From Sulfidibacter corallicola (GTDB taxonomy: Bacteria; Acidobacteriota; Holophagae; Acanthopleuribacterales; Acanthopleuribacteraceae): a DNA stretch of 64,000 nt. The position numbers and the translations under genes are program-made. Shown in pieces: positions 18,984 to 28,333 of the stretch. The stretch is taken from contig NZ_CP071793.1 of the NCBI RefSeq assembly GCF_017498545.1, positions 6,275,001-6,339,000 on the forward strand, given 5' to 3'. Each line of letters begins with the position of its first letter. Within the stretch, counting starts at the first letter, position 1. The notes under the pieces were generated by a model that worked only from the letters and a program-made list of their open reading frames with translations, was not told the origin of the DNA and searched no databases.

Positions 18984-19628
18984 ATGAGATGGCTTGTTAG
19001 ATTTGTGAACTCGTCCATCGGCAAGAAGATGCTGATGGCCGTCACAGGCATCTTGATGAGTGGATGGCTTGTGGCCCACTTAACGGGAAACTTGCTGATT
19101 TTTCTCGGAGCAGATGCATTCAATGGATACGCCGAATGGTTGTCCCACCAACCATGGCTTTGGCCGGCACGTCTCGGCCTGCTTGCAATTTTTTTGATTC
19201 ACGTCGTATATGCGATTCGCTTGACCATGGAAAACAACGCGGCACGGCGTGCCGGTTATGAATACAAAGACCCCTCCGGGGCGTCCTACGCTGCACGCAC
19301 CATGATCCTTACCGGTGTCCTGGTGATTTTCTACGTCGGAATTCACCTGCTCGACTTCACCTTCGCAGACAAGAGTGGTCCGATGGGGCTCTACGGCCTC
19401 GTCGTGGAGAAACTCGGCAACCCGCTACATGCGCTGATGTACTTGGGTTTCCTCGCCGTTCTCGGTTTCCACCTCAGCCACGGTTTGCAAAGCGTCTTTC
19501 AGTCGATGGGTCTCAACCACACCGTGTACACCCCGCTTATCAAGAAACTCACCTTACTGGGTGCCGTCGGATTGTGGCTCGGATTCTCCGCCATTCCGGT
19601 TTACCTGATGATCAAGGGAGGTCTGTAG
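18984..19628 (+). CDS. sdhC: Succinate dehydrogenase cytochrome b558 subunit
   Basis: Membrane anchor of complex II, 214 residues with five hydrophobic helices (for example MLMAVTGILMSGWLVAHLTGN, LGLLAIFLIHVVYAIRL, VLVIFYVGIHLLDFTF, YLGFLAVLGFHLSHGL). Histidines in VAHLTGN, LIHVVY, IHLLDF and FHLSHG are candidate ligands for two haems, as in the single-subunit b558 (type B) anchors of Bacillus, epsilonproteobacteria and Bacteroidetes. It passes electrons between SdhB and quinone. The start has CAGGAG seven bases upstream. First gene of an sdhCAB operon; its stop codon is one base before the sdhA start. Confidence 0.95.
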   Translation: MRWLVRFVNSSIGKKMLMAVTGILMSGWLVAHLTGNLLIFLGADAFNGYAEWLSHQPWLWPARLGLLAIFLIHVVYAIRLTMENNAARRAGYEYKDPSGASYAARTMILTGVLVIFYVGIHLLDFTFADKSGPMGLYGLVVEKLGNPLHALMYLGFLAVLGFHLSHGLQSVFQSMGLNHTVYTPLIKKLTLLGAVGLWLGFSAIPVYLMIKGGL

Positions 19629-19629
19629 C

Positions 19630-21543
19630 ATGCAGCTAGATTCAAGGATCCCGGAAGGCCCCATTGATAAAGCATGGGATAACCACCGCTTCAACTTGAA
19701 GCTCGTGAACCCCGCCAACAAGCGCAAATATTCGGTGATCGTCGTCGGTACCGGGTTGGCGGGCGCCGCGGCCGCGGCCTCTCTCGCCGAGTTGGGGTAT
19801 CACGTCAAGAATTTCTGTATTTCGGACAGTCCGCGTCGGGCTCACAGTATCGCCGCCCAGGGCGGGATCAACGCCGCCAAGAACTACCCCAACGACGGCG
19901 ACAGCATCTACCGCCTCTTTTATGACACCGTCAAGGGGGGTGACTACCGCGCGCGTGAAGCCAATGTATATCGTCTGGCCCAAGTCAGTAACAACATCAT
20001 CGACCAATGTGTGGCCCAAGGTGTGCCGTTCGCGCGCGAATACTCCGGGCTGCTGGCCAACCGTTCCTTCGGCGGGGCCCAGGTTTCGCGGACCTTCTAC
20101 GCGCGCGGCCAGACCGGACAGCAGTTGCTGCTCGGTGCCTACAGCGCGCTGATGCGTCAGGTGCAGTTGGGCAATGTCTCCATGTACCCACGCATGGAAA
20201 TGCTCGATCTGGTGGTTGTCGATGGGCATGCCCGCGGCATCGTGACACGGGACATGGTCTCCGGTCGCATCGAATCTCATGCCGCCCATGCGGTTTGCCT
20301 CGCCACCGGCGGTTACAGCAACGTGTTTTTCCTGTCGACCAACGCCATGCCGTGTAACGTGACCGCGGCCTTCCGGGCCTACAAGCGCGGCGCGCTGTTC
20401 GCGAATCCCTGTTACACCCAGATCCACCCGACCTGTATCCCGGTTGCCGGCGAGCACCAGTCGAAATTGACGTTGATGTCCGAATCGCTTCGGAACGACG
20501 GTCGCGTCTGGGTTCCCAAGGAACACGGAGACAAGCGTCATCCCACGGACATTCCCGAAGGCGAGCGCGATTACTATCTGGAACGGCGTTATCCCAGTTT
20601 CGGGAACCTGGTTCCGCGCGACGTCGCCTCGCGTGCCGCCAAGGCGGTCTGCGACGAGGGGCGCGGCGTAGGGGCCACCGGCCTGGCGGTCTACCTGGAC
20701 TTCGCCGATGCCATCAAGCGCGACGGCCGTGCCGCCATCGAGGCGCGTTATGGAAACCTGTTCCATATGTACCACAAGATCACCGGCGAAGATCCCTACT
20801 CGGTACCGATGCGGATTTTCCCCGCGCCGCACTATACGATGGGTGGTCTTTGGGTCGACTACAACCTGATGTCCACCGTTCCCGGCCTGTTCGTCCTGGG
20901 CGAGGCCAACTTCTCCGATCACGGCGCCAACCGTCTCGGCGCCAGTGCGTTGATGCAGGGCCTGGCCGATGGATATTTCGTCATTCCCTACACGATCGGT
21001 GGTTACCTGAGCCAAATCAAGGGGGGTCCCGTCGATACGTCCGCGCCCGAGTTCAAGGCTTCCGAGCAGTTCGTGAACGAGCGCCTGAACAAGTTGCTCT
21101 CGATCAAGGGGAAGCAGACCGTCGATGGGATTCACAAGAAGTTGGGCCGCATCATGTGGGACAACTGCGGCATGTCGCGCCAGGCCGACGGGCTCAAGAA
21201 AGCGATCGAAGAGATCCCGAAGCTGCGTGAAGAGTTCTGGAACGACGTATCGGTCATCGGCACGCAGGGCGAGTTCAATCAGGTGTTGGAACGCGCAGGC
21301 CGCGTTGCCGATTTCCTGGAGTTCGGCGAAATGATGTGCCGCGATGCCCTGGCTCGTGAAGAATCTTGCGGAGGTCACTTCCGCGAGGAGCACCAAACCC
21401 CGGAAAACGAGGCGAAGCGCGACGATGAGAAATTCACCCACGTCGCTGCCTGGGAATACAAAGGCGACGATGAAGTTCCCACCCGCCACACCGAATCGCT
21501 TGAATTCAATTACGTCAAGCTGACGCAAAGGAGTTATAAGTGA
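19630..21543 (+). CDS. sdhA: Succinate dehydrogenase/fumarate reductase flavoprotein subunit
   Basis: Catalytic subunit, 637 residues, oxidising succinate to fumarate in the TCA cycle. The FAD-binding motif VVGTGLAGAAAAASLAELG is at 38-56. His72 in RRAHSIAAQGG is the expected site of covalent FAD attachment. Substrate-site segments are seen in NPCYTQIHPTCIP, and RRYPSFGNLVPRDVASR carries the proton-shuttle arginine region; GLFVLGEANFSDHGANRLGASALMQGLADG is the conserved C-terminal FAD contact. Length is that of the type B enzymes (about 630-650). It starts one base after sdhC and overlaps sdhB by four bases, so translation is coupled. The reverse reaction (fumarate reductase) is possible; direction cannot be read from sequence. 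Confidence 0.96.
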   Translation: MQLDSRIPEGPIDKAWDNHRFNLKLVNPANKRKYSVIVVGTGLAGAAAAASLAELGYHVKNFCISDSPRRAHSIAAQGGINAAKNYPNDGDSIYRLFYDTVKGGDYRAREANVYRLAQVSNNIIDQCVAQGVPFAREYSGLLANRSFGGAQVSRTFYARGQTGQQLLLGAYSALMRQVQLGNVSMYPRMEMLDLVVVDGHARGIVTRDMVSGRIESHAAHAVCLATGGYSNVFFLSTNAMPCNVTAAFRAYKRGALFANPCYTQIHPTCIPVAGEHQSKLTLMSESLRNDGRVWVPKEHGDKRHPTDIPEGERDYYLERRYPSFGNLVPRDVASRAAKAVCDEGRGVGATGLAVYLDFADAIKRDGRAAIEARYGNLFHMYHKITGEDPYSVPMRIFPAPHYTMGGLWVDYNLMSTVPGLFVLGEANFSDHGANRLGASALMQGLADGYFVIPYTIGGYLSQIKGGPVDTSAPEFKASEQFVNERLNKLLSIKGKQTVDGIHKKLGRIMWDNCGMSRQADGLKKAIEEIPKLREEFWNDVSVIGTQGEFNQVLERAGRVADFLEFGEMMCRDALAREESCGGHFREEHQTPENEAKRDDEKFTHVAAWEYKGDDEVPTRHTESLEFNYVKLTQRSYK

Positions 21544-22295
21544 GTAAGTTGAACTTGACATTGAGGGTTTGGCGTCAAAACGGGGCCAATGGTGAAGGCA
21601 AGTTCGTCGATTACGAGATGAAAGACGTCGATACCCATGCCTCCTTTCTGGAAATGCTGGACGTATTGAACGACGAGCTGGAATCGAAGGGTGAGGCGCC
21701 CATCGCGTTCGACCACGATTGCCGCGAAGGAATCTGCGGGGCCTGCAGCCTGTTCATCAACGGAAGACCCCACGGTCCCGAAAATGGAACCACCGCCTGT
21801 CAGCTCCACATGCGCAGTTTCCAGGATGGTGAAACGATTGTCATCGAGCCCTGGCGCGCCAAGCCGTTTCCCATCATCCGCGATCTGGTCGTGGACCGCA
21901 GCGCGTTCGATCGCATCATCGCCGCCGGCGGTTACATTTCCGTGAAGACGGGATCCGCGCCCGACGCCAATGCGATTCCCGTCGCCAAGGAAAAAGCGGA
22001 CAAAGCCATGGATGCCGCAGCCTGTATCGGTTGTGGTGCCTGCGTGGCGGCCTGTAAGAACGCCTCGGCGATGCTGTTCGTTTCGGCCAAGGTCTCGCAA
22101 TTCGCCTTGTTGCCCCAAGGTAAGGTGGAATCGAATAAACGCGTGCTCGATATGGTCGAAGCGATGGATCGCGAAGGGTTCGGCAACTGCACCAACACCG
22201 GCGCCTGTGAAGCCGAATGCCCCAAGGAGATCTCGCTCGAGAATATCGCCCGTTTGAACCGCGAGTGGGTCAAGGCCAACTTCTCGGTGGGCTGA
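21540..22295 (+). CDS. sdhB: Succinate dehydrogenase/fumarate reductase iron-sulfur subunit
   Basis: Electron-transfer subunit of complex II, 251 residues. Three cluster sites are visible: [2Fe-2S] in CREGICGACSLFING plus a cysteine in NGTTACQLH; [4Fe-4S] in CIGCGACVAAC; and the third cluster in CTNTGACEAECPKEI. It starts with GTG, overlapping the sdhA stop (GTGA), with AAAGGAG 6-7 bases upstream inside sdhA. Last gene of the operon, followed by a clear intrinsic terminator. Confidence 0.96.
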   Translation: MSKLNLTLRVWRQNGANGEGKFVDYEMKDVDTHASFLEMLDVLNDELESKGEAPIAFDHDCREGICGACSLFINGRPHGPENGTTACQLHMRSFQDGETIVIEPWRAKPFPIIRDLVVDRSAFDRIIAAGGYISVKTGSAPDANAIPVAKEKADKAMDAAACIGCGACVAACKNASAMLFVSAKVSQFALLPQGKVESNKRVLDMVEAMDREGFGNCTNTGACEAECPKEISLENIARLNREWVKANFSVG

Positions 22296-22342
22296 TCCAA
22301 ACGCTTGATACATTTAGGTCGGCTTCGTTTCGACCGCGGAGG

Positions 22343-22369
22343 GCCCGGCTGTGTAAGCCGGGCTTTTTT
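22343..22369 (+). terminator. Intrinsic terminator of the sdhCAB operon
   Basis: Perfect 8-bp stem GCCCGGCT/AGCCGGGC with a GTGTA loop, followed directly by six T residues, 47 bases after the sdhB stop. Confidence 0.9.
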
Positions 22370-22417
22370 GTAGGGTGAGCGAAGTGCTCCCAGATTCTCG
22401 CTATAGGAGCGGTTGTC

Positions 22418-23836
22418 GTGCGTTATTTGTTTTCGGTGTCCTCCGACGATGTGGAGCTGCTTGGGGAATTGCCTCTTCCGGAACAGGCCGGTTGTGAAAT
22501 TCGGCTGGATACCTTTGATGTCCCGCCGAATCCGGTCGTCTTGCGATCTCGGACGGCGCGTCCCCTTTTGGCGACCTTCCGCAGCGAGGCCCACCTCGGT
22601 CGCGCCAGTCGGGAAGCGCGAGACGATCAGGGATGGGCCCTGCGTCGAAGCTGCTTGGAAGCGGGTTTCGATTGGATCGACCTGGAGTTGGATGAGCCGG
22701 ATCTCGAGGCGAAGATCGAGGAAGTTCACCGCTTCGGGAAACGCGTCGTTCTTTCCCATCACGATCTTGAGGGGGGTGAAAGCGTTCACTCGGCGATCGC
22801 TTCTGGCCTGGAGACCCGCGCGGATATCGTGAAAGTCATCGGGACGGGTACCCAAGCCGAAGACTTTCGAATCCAGCGCGAATGGTACCGGAAGGTGAAG
22901 CCGGAACGGCTGGTTCTGTTCTACATGGGGGAGGATTTCGCGGCCAGTCGGGTGCTTTCCCTGGTCTACGGTGCACCCTTCACGTTTCTCACCCCTGGTC
23001 GGGAGCCCGCTGTCGCCCCGGGGCAGCTCACGGTGACTCAAGTGAGGGACATTTTTCGTGTCGAAGAGATAGAGTTGGCGCGATTGCGGCTTTTTGCGGT
23101 GATCGGGAAGCCGATCGGACACTCGCGCTCGCCCGCTTTTCATAACCCGTTGCTCAAAAAGTACGTGTCCTCGGCCCTCTTCCTCGCATTGCCGGCGGTT
23201 TCCGAAGCCGATTTGCGATGCTATTTCGTGACCTTCCCCGAGCTTGAGGGGCTGGCGGTGACCAAACCCATGAAAGCCGTGGCCCACGAAGTGGCAGGTA
23301 CGTACGAGGAATCGGACGCGTGGGAATTAGGCGCGGCGAACACCTTGTTGGCATATGGTGATCACCTGACCGCAGACAATACGGATTTCGGTGCCATGAA
23401 ACGGCTTATCGAGACCCATGTACCGAAAGGCGAGACCGTTCGCGTTCTCGGTTATGGCGGTTTGGGCAAGGCGGTCGTCCAGGCCTGCCTCTCCCTGGGG
23501 TATCCCGTTCAAGTGACCAACCGATCCAAGGCGCGGTTATCCGATTTGCCTTCTGCAGCGACCGTCGTCGATTGGGAAAACAGAGCGTGCCCGGGGGCCT
23601 ATGCCTGGGTCCAGGCCACCTCGGTGGGGATGGCTCCCGATGATCGAGCCTGCCCGGTCGAGGCTATTCCCGCCGATCTCCGCCTGGTCGTCGAAACCAT
23701 CTACAACCCGAGAGAGACCCAATTAATGGCCTTGGCACGCACAAATGGGGTGCAGGTCCTGGACGGCATGGCCTTGTTCGAGGGCCAGGCCGCCCTTCAG
23801 AATCAACTATTTCTTCGAAGACTCATACACGGTTGA
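22418..23836 (+). CDS. aroDE: Bifunctional 3-dehydroquinate dehydratase/shikimate dehydrogenase
   Basis: Fusion of shikimate-pathway steps 3 and 4, 472 residues. Residues 1-220 are a type I dehydroquinase (AroD): EIRLDTFD, the catalytic histidine in VLSHHDLEG (His115) and the Schiff-base lysine in ADIVKVIGT (Lys139). Residues 224-472 are shikimate dehydrogenase (AroE): VIGKPIGHSRSPAFHN, catalytic lysine region AVTKPMK, ADNTDFGA, NADP site GYGGLGKAVVQACL and NRSKARLSD. This order also occurs in plants, Chlamydia and some bacteria. The GTG at 22418 has ATAGGAG nine bases upstream. A single gene after the sdh terminator. Supplies shikimate for aromatic amino acids. Confidence 0.93.
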   Translation: MRYLFSVSSDDVELLGELPLPEQAGCEIRLDTFDVPPNPVVLRSRTARPLLATFRSEAHLGRASREARDDQGWALRRSCLEAGFDWIDLELDEPDLEAKIEEVHRFGKRVVLSHHDLEGGESVHSAIASGLETRADIVKVIGTGTQAEDFRIQREWYRKVKPERLVLFYMGEDFAASRVLSLVYGAPFTFLTPGREPAVAPGQLTVTQVRDIFRVEEIELARLRLFAVIGKPIGHSRSPAFHNPLLKKYVSSALFLALPAVSEADLRCYFVTFPELEGLAVTKPMKAVAHEVAGTYEESDAWELGAANTLLAYGDHLTADNTDFGAMKRLIETHVPKGETVRVLGYGGLGKAVVQACLSLGYPVQVTNRSKARLSDLPSAATVVDWENRACPGAYAWVQATSVGMAPDDRACPVEAIPADLRLVVETIYNPRETQLMALARTNGVQVLDGMALFEGQAALQNQLFLRRLIHG

Positions 23837-23878
23837 GGTGGGGCGGGGGCGTGGGATTGGCTATACTGTCGGTCCGAC

Positions 23879-24127
23879 TCAGCCGTGTGGCCAGTTTTCG
23901 GCGGTGAAGGTCGTGATTTTTAAAGCGTGGACCTGGTTGCTGTCGATCAGGTCCCGCAAGGGTTTGTATATCGCTTGGTGCTGTTTGACCCGGCTCATGC
24001 CCTTGAATGTGTCGCTGGCAATTTCGAGGTGCCAATGGTCGTTGGTTCCGGTCGTGTCGGTCAAGACCATTTTGGCATCGGGAAAGGTTTCTTTGAGACG
24101 AGTCAGCACGGTTTCCTTCAGAGTCAA
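23879..24127 (-). CDS. BolA/IbaG-family protein
   Basis: A small 82-residue protein with the BolA pattern: MTLKETVLTRLKETFPDAKMVLTD, a central HWHLEIASDTFKGMSRVKQHQAIYKPL and a C-terminal helix with VHALKITTFTAENW. BolA/IbaG proteins pair with monothiol glutaredoxins to handle [2Fe-2S] clusters; the conserved histidine of RVKQHQ is the usual cluster or metal ligand. No glutaredoxin gene is adjacent. It is convergent with aroDE, 42 bases apart. Confidence 0.88.
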   Translation of the reverse strand: MTLKETVLTRLKETFPDAKMVLTDTTGTNDHWHLEIASDTFKGMSRVKQHQAIYKPLRDLIDSNQVHALKITTFTAENWPHG

Positions 24128-24512
24128 GCGTCTACCTCCGCTCCGGCGCCATCGAACGGCGCTGCATGTGTGCAGGGCATTCTCTCCCAGCTCCTCGCTC
24201 GGGTCAACCTACGCGGGCAACAGGGAAACCCTCCGCAGTTTTCCAAAAGACACTCCAATGGCTCCACGGCGCATCGCGTCGTTTCAAGTCCTTCAGTCGA
24301 AACGGAGAACATCCGATGGTTTTTTGAACCTACTTTGCCAGTGAATGTGCGGCCCGGCTCGTTTTCCGAAGCACAAGGGGAATGAAGTCGCGCCAAGCCA
24401 CCCTCGTTCTGCCACACTGGACGGCGATCCGGTTCTCAAGCGGCGAATCGGTACCCGGGGCGCCGCCTGACATCTCGTGCCCTCCTCTGGTTGAACATTA
24501 GGAGTTTTCGCT
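24128..24512. other. Intergenic region between bolA and the M4 protease gene
   Basis: Divergent promoters of both neighbours should lie here. I see no coding frame with support and no strong hairpin. Confidence 0.45.
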
Positions 24513-27500
24513 ATGAAGCCTACGTTTCTGTTTTCGTTGCTGGTCCTAATCTATTGTTCCCACGGATTCGGCAGCGGGGATTGTTGGGTAGAGAGCGTGG
24601 ATTCATTGGCGAAGGAATCGGGAACGGAGGTTCGATGGCGCGTCAGTCAGGCGACGGGGGTGATCGAGCTTCTCGCAGTGCGGGCCGGGTCCGAGGGGAG
24701 TTTGCTCCCGCGAGGCACCAGTACCCCGACCCACCTGAAGAAAGTGGACATCGCTAAAACTTTCATGGCCCGGTTCGGCTCGCTGTTCGGGATGAAACAT
24801 GCGGATCGAGATTTGGTGTTGATCGACGAGTTCACCGACAAAATGGGAGTCACCCATCTTTCTTTTGGACAACGCTACCGGAAGGTTCCGGTTTTCGCTA
24901 CGCGGTTGCGATTCCATATCGACGGATACGGGCGATTGCGCGTGGTCAACGGTGCGGTCGTGCCGGGTTTGGATTTGTCGACGCAACCGACCCGCTCGGC
25001 TGAAATGGCCGCGGCCGAAGCGATGGCGCACTACTTGGAACGGTACGCCCGCGTGCCCGCGGATCGTGCCCTTTTGGAGGAGCCGGTGCTCACCATTTAT
25101 CGGAAGGGATTGGATCGAGGGGTTCACGGCAAGAGCGTTCTGACCTGGCGGGTAGAGCTTGGGTCCGTCGAGGGTCGGTCGGAAACGATGTTCATCGATG
25201 CCCACACCGCGAAATTGGTCGATGTCCTCCCTCGTTTTCGCAGCCTGGCCCGGGAGGTGTTCGATGGGGGAACGACTCCCGAATTCCTCGTTTGGCAGGA
25301 AGGCGATCCGCTGCCTTTCCAGGGGAATAACGCGGCTTCAGTCAACGAGTTGATTCAAGGCTCCCTGGAGACTTTCCACTTGTTCGCGAGCCTGACCGAT
25401 GGGGATTACCTGTCTTTCGACGGTCAAGACGGCCTCATGAGTTCCTTGCTCAATCCGCCCGATGGAGACTGCCCCAATGCCTTTTGGAGCGGGGCGATGA
25501 CCGTTTTTTGTGAGGGCTTTGCGGTCGATGACGTGATCGCCCACGAATGGACCCACGCCTATACCGATTACACCAACAATTTGATCTACCGCTGGCAGCC
25601 CGGTGCCCTGAACGAATCCTACTCGGATATTTTTGGAGAATTGGTGGATCTGCTCAACCTGCGGGACCAAGTGGGTACTCAGCAGGTACGGGTGGATGGC
25701 GGCATTTCCACCTTTCGGCCCGCTGGACCTGAAGTCGTGGTGAATGCCAACGATGGTTCCACCAACGTGCTCTTGGCCTCGGGCGCCACCTTTGGAGTCC
25801 CGGTCACCCAACAGGGGCTTTCCTCGATGGTGGTCCCGGTCGCTTCGGGTGGGGATGCGCCTTTGGAGGGATGCAGCGAGCTGGTCAATGCCGCGGAAGT
25901 GGCCGGCCGCATCGGCCTGGTGGATCGAGGTAGCTGCTTCTTCGTGGACAAGGCACGTTTTGCCGAGCAAGCCGGGGCGATCGGCCTGATCGTCATCAAT
26001 CAAGAGGGTGACGAGCTGTTAACCATGGCGGGTGCGGAGGATGCGCCGGTGATCGGGATCCCCGCCGTCATGATCGGTAGAACGAACGGGCAGGCTCTTC
26101 GGGCGGCGTTGGCTCGCAACGAGGTCGTGAGTGTGACGGTACGCGGTGCCCAAGGCCAGATCGAATCGTCCGCTCGCTGGGTTTTGGGAGAGGATCTGGC
26201 GACGGGCGGTTTGCGCGATATGTGGCGACCGAACTCGGGGCGCGATCCCGATCGAGTGTCCGATCCCCACTATCATTGTGGCCCGGAGGATTCCGATTTT
26301 GGCGGTGTTCACGTCAACTCCGGCATCAACAATCGCGCCTTCTCCCTGCTGGTCGACGGCGGAACCGCCAACGGCATCGTGGTGGAGCCGATCGGCATGA
26401 CCAAGGCGGCCCATATCTTTTGGCGGGCCATGTCCGTGTACCTGACCGCGGTTTCGGATTTTACCGACAATGCGGATGCGCTGATGCTGGCAGCGGGCGA
26501 TTTGCAGGGCATTCCACTCCAGAGTTTGGTGGTGCATGAGAATTGGCCAGGGCCGAGCGAGGAAATCATCGATACACAAGATGTCCTGCAGGTTGAACGG
26601 GCGATTCAAGCGGTAGAAATGCAATTGGCTCCGGTTCGATGTACCTTTGCCACCAATTTGGATCCCGCCGAGGTCGAATTGTGTGCGGCAAGCACGGTGG
26701 ATACCTTGTTTTTCGACGATTTCGAAGGGGATGTCGGCAGTTGGCGCACCTTTAATCTCGGCATTTTCGATTCGTTCACGGAGCGCGATTGGGCCGTGAC
26801 CGAAAACTTGCCGGAGGGGAGAACTGGCCGGGCTTTTTATGCGGAGGATGTGGGTCTGACCCGCAACTGTGGCGTGGGCTTGAACGATGAGTCGGGCATG
26901 GTTTCGCTCTTGAGCCCCGTGATTGCCGTTCCTGAAACGGGCGATGTGTGGCTGTCTTTCGAGCATTATTTTTCCACCGAAAAGGAATTCGATGGAGGTA
27001 ACGTCAAGATTCGTGCGGACAACGGCGACTTCGTGCTGATCCCAAGCGATGCCTTCGCCTTCAATGGTTATAGCGGCGCCTTGAGCACCAATCGCAACCA
27101 GAACCCCTTATCGGGGCAGCAAGCCTTTCACGGAATCAACGAAGGGGTGGTGACCGGGGGAACCTGGGGCACCTCGCTGGCCAATCTATCGGCACTGTTG
27201 CAAGGAGCCACGCGATTCCAACTCAGGTTCGATTTCGGTATGGACACTTGTGTGGGTGACGACGGCTGGTACCTGAACTCGGTTCGCGTTTTTCAGTGTG
27301 TTCAGGAAGTGGTGCATCACGAAGCCAGCAATCGCTGGATCACCCACGTCACCCGCCAGGGAGCCGGTTTCACGACAAACATTCAGCTTGTGAACGAAGG
27401 GGAATTGCCTGTATCGATTAAGCTCCAGCCGTATTTGGCAGATGGAACCGCGATTGCGGCCGTGAATTTCGAGGTACCCGGCGCTGGCCGGCTCGAGATG

Positions 27501-27962
27501 AGTTCGATCGATGCATTCGGAAGTCGGGACCTGAGCCATTTCTCCATCGTTGGTCCCGAAACCTGCCGGGTGTCGGTTTCCTACCAAATGGTGTCCGACC
27601 AGAATGCAGTGGCTCAGGTTGGCGAATTCTCGCACGCCGGCAAGGGATTCGAAGTGACTCCTGGCGATTCGGTCCTGTTTTTCGACGGAGTGGCCTTGGT
27701 CAACCTTGCGGAAGAGGCCAACAATGTGTCGCTTCAGCTCCTCGATGCGGCTGGAGACATCCTGACGACCCACACCATCCAGGATGCTTTGGCCCCGAAA
27801 GCCAAACATTTGGTGCTGCTCGGCCAGTTTCTGACCGCGGACACGGCCCGAGTCAAAATCGTCACGCCACAGCCGGCCGCCGTGTTGTTCTTGCGGGGAA
27901 CCAATGCCGGAATCGAGCCCGGTTCTCTCGTCGAGGTGGTGCCGACCGTGACGAAAGAGTGA
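24513..27962 (+). CDS. Secreted M4 (thermolysin-like) metalloprotease with PA-domain insert
   Basis: A 1149-residue exported zinc protease. Signal peptide at 1-20, then an FTP/PepSY-like propeptide (about 60-240; AKTFMARFGSLFGM, FGQRYRKVPVFATRLRFHID). The catalytic domain has HEWTH (about 344-348, in DVIAHEWTHAYTDY) and the third zinc ligand in ALNESYSDIFGE. A protease-associated (PA) domain (about 395-545; GRIGLVDRGSCFFVDKARFAEQAGAIGLIVINQ) is inserted before the second catalytic lobe, which resumes with GVHVNSGINNRAFSLLVDGG. After it come a jelly-roll-like domain (about 730-930; LFFDDFEGDVGSW) and a C-terminal beta domain (about 935-1145). The PA insert after the zinc site resembles the arrangement of some marine M4/M36-type enzymes. 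The ATG has TAGGAG nine bases upstream. Probably digests external protein. Confidence 0.9.
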   Translation: MKPTFLFSLLVLIYCSHGFGSGDCWVESVDSLAKESGTEVRWRVSQATGVIELLAVRAGSEGSLLPRGTSTPTHLKKVDIAKTFMARFGSLFGMKHADRDLVLIDEFTDKMGVTHLSFGQRYRKVPVFATRLRFHIDGYGRLRVVNGAVVPGLDLSTQPTRSAEMAAAEAMAHYLERYARVPADRALLEEPVLTIYRKGLDRGVHGKSVLTWRVELGSVEGRSETMFIDAHTAKLVDVLPRFRSLAREVFDGGTTPEFLVWQEGDPLPFQGNNAASVNELIQGSLETFHLFASLTDGDYLSFDGQDGLMSSLLNPPDGDCPNAFWSGAMTVFCEGFAVDDVIAHEWTHAYTDYTNNLIYRWQPGALNESYSDIFGELVDLLNLRDQVGTQQVRVDGGISTFRPAGPEVVVNANDGSTNVLLASGATFGVPVTQQGLSSMVVPVASGGDAPLEGCSELVNAAEVAGRIGLVDRGSCFFVDKARFAEQAGAIGLIVINQEGDELLTMAGAEDAPVIGIPAVMIGRTNGQALRAALARNEVVSVTVRGAQGQIESSARWVLGEDLATGGLRDMWRPNSGRDPDRVSDPHYHCGPEDSDFGGVHVNSGINNRAFSLLVDGGTANGIVVEPIGMTKAAHIFWRAMSVYLTAVSDFTDNADALMLAAGDLQGIPLQSLVVHENWPGPSEEIIDTQDVLQVERAIQAVEMQLAPVRCTFATNLDPAEVELCAASTVDTLFFDDFEGDVGSWRTFNLGIFDSFTERDWAVTENLPEGRTGRAFYAEDVGLTRNCGVGLNDESGMVSLLSPVIAVPETGDVWLSFEHYFSTEKEFDGGNVKIRADNGDFVLIPSDAFAFNGYSGALSTNRNQNPLSGQQAFHGINEGVVTGGTWGTSLANLSALLQGATRFQLRFDFGMDTCVGDDGWYLNSVRVFQCVQEVVHHEASNRWITHVTRQGAGFTTNIQLVNEGELPVSIKLQPYLADGTAIAAVNFEVPGAGRLEMSSIDAFGSRDLSHFSIVGPETCRVSVSYQMVSDQNAVAQVGEFSHAGKGFEVTPGDSVLFFDGVALVNLAEEANNVSLQLLDAAGDILTTHTIQDALAPKAKHLVLLGQFLTADTARVKIVTPQPAAVLFLRGTNAGIEPGSLVEVVPTVTKE

Positions 27963-27979
27963 TTAGATCCTCCCGGGAA

Positions 27980-28333
27980 TCACGCGAACACGTCTTCGAG
28001 TGATTTCGCGCAAACGAAGTTCTGAATACTAGCGTTCAATTCCGCGACAGTGGCTTCCCGAATGCGTGTGAGGGTCCAGGGAGGGAGGTCGTCGAAACGG
28101 GCGCGAAGCAGCGTTTCAAGGGTGGCGCGAAGAGCTTTTTCTTCGCCTTTGGCCTCGCCGAGGGCAATGCCACGAGCTTCGCCTTTGGCCTCGCCAAGCG
28201 CGATGCCTCGGGCCTCGGCCCTGCGTTCGATGGTACTGACGTAATCCACGTTCATCCCTTCCTCGCTCTCCCTGCCGTGGGGAAAGGAAATGATTGCCGT
28301 GTCTTTAAGTGTGATCCTTGGTTTCGAACACAT
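27980..28333 (-). pseudogene. Duplicated C-terminal fragment of the Rpn-type nuclease gene
   Basis: A 117-codon frame whose residues from about 27 on (MNVDYVSTIERRAEARGIALGEAKG) copy the tail of the neighbouring upstream gene almost word for word, but with two instead of four 12-residue repeats. It ends with the same DUF4351-like segment (RATLETLLRARFDDLPPWTLTRIREATVAELN). The nuclease domain is absent, and its first residues come from unrelated sequence overlapping the neighbour's stop codon by 29 bases. It is best read as a tandem partial duplication; whether it is translated is unknown. Confidence 0.75.
28145..28216 (-). repeat. Two copies of the 36-bp repeat in the duplicated fragment
   Basis: Units start at 28145 and 28181 (plus strand GCCTTTGGCCTCGCC...) and encode (E)ARGIALGEAKG. 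Same unit as in the neighbouring full-length gene, with fewer copies. Confidence 0.92.

Noticed and set aside
19642..21561. A 639-codon minus-strand frame opposite sdhA
   Set aside because: sdhA is certain from its motifs and operon context; the antisense frame exists because of GC-rich third positions.
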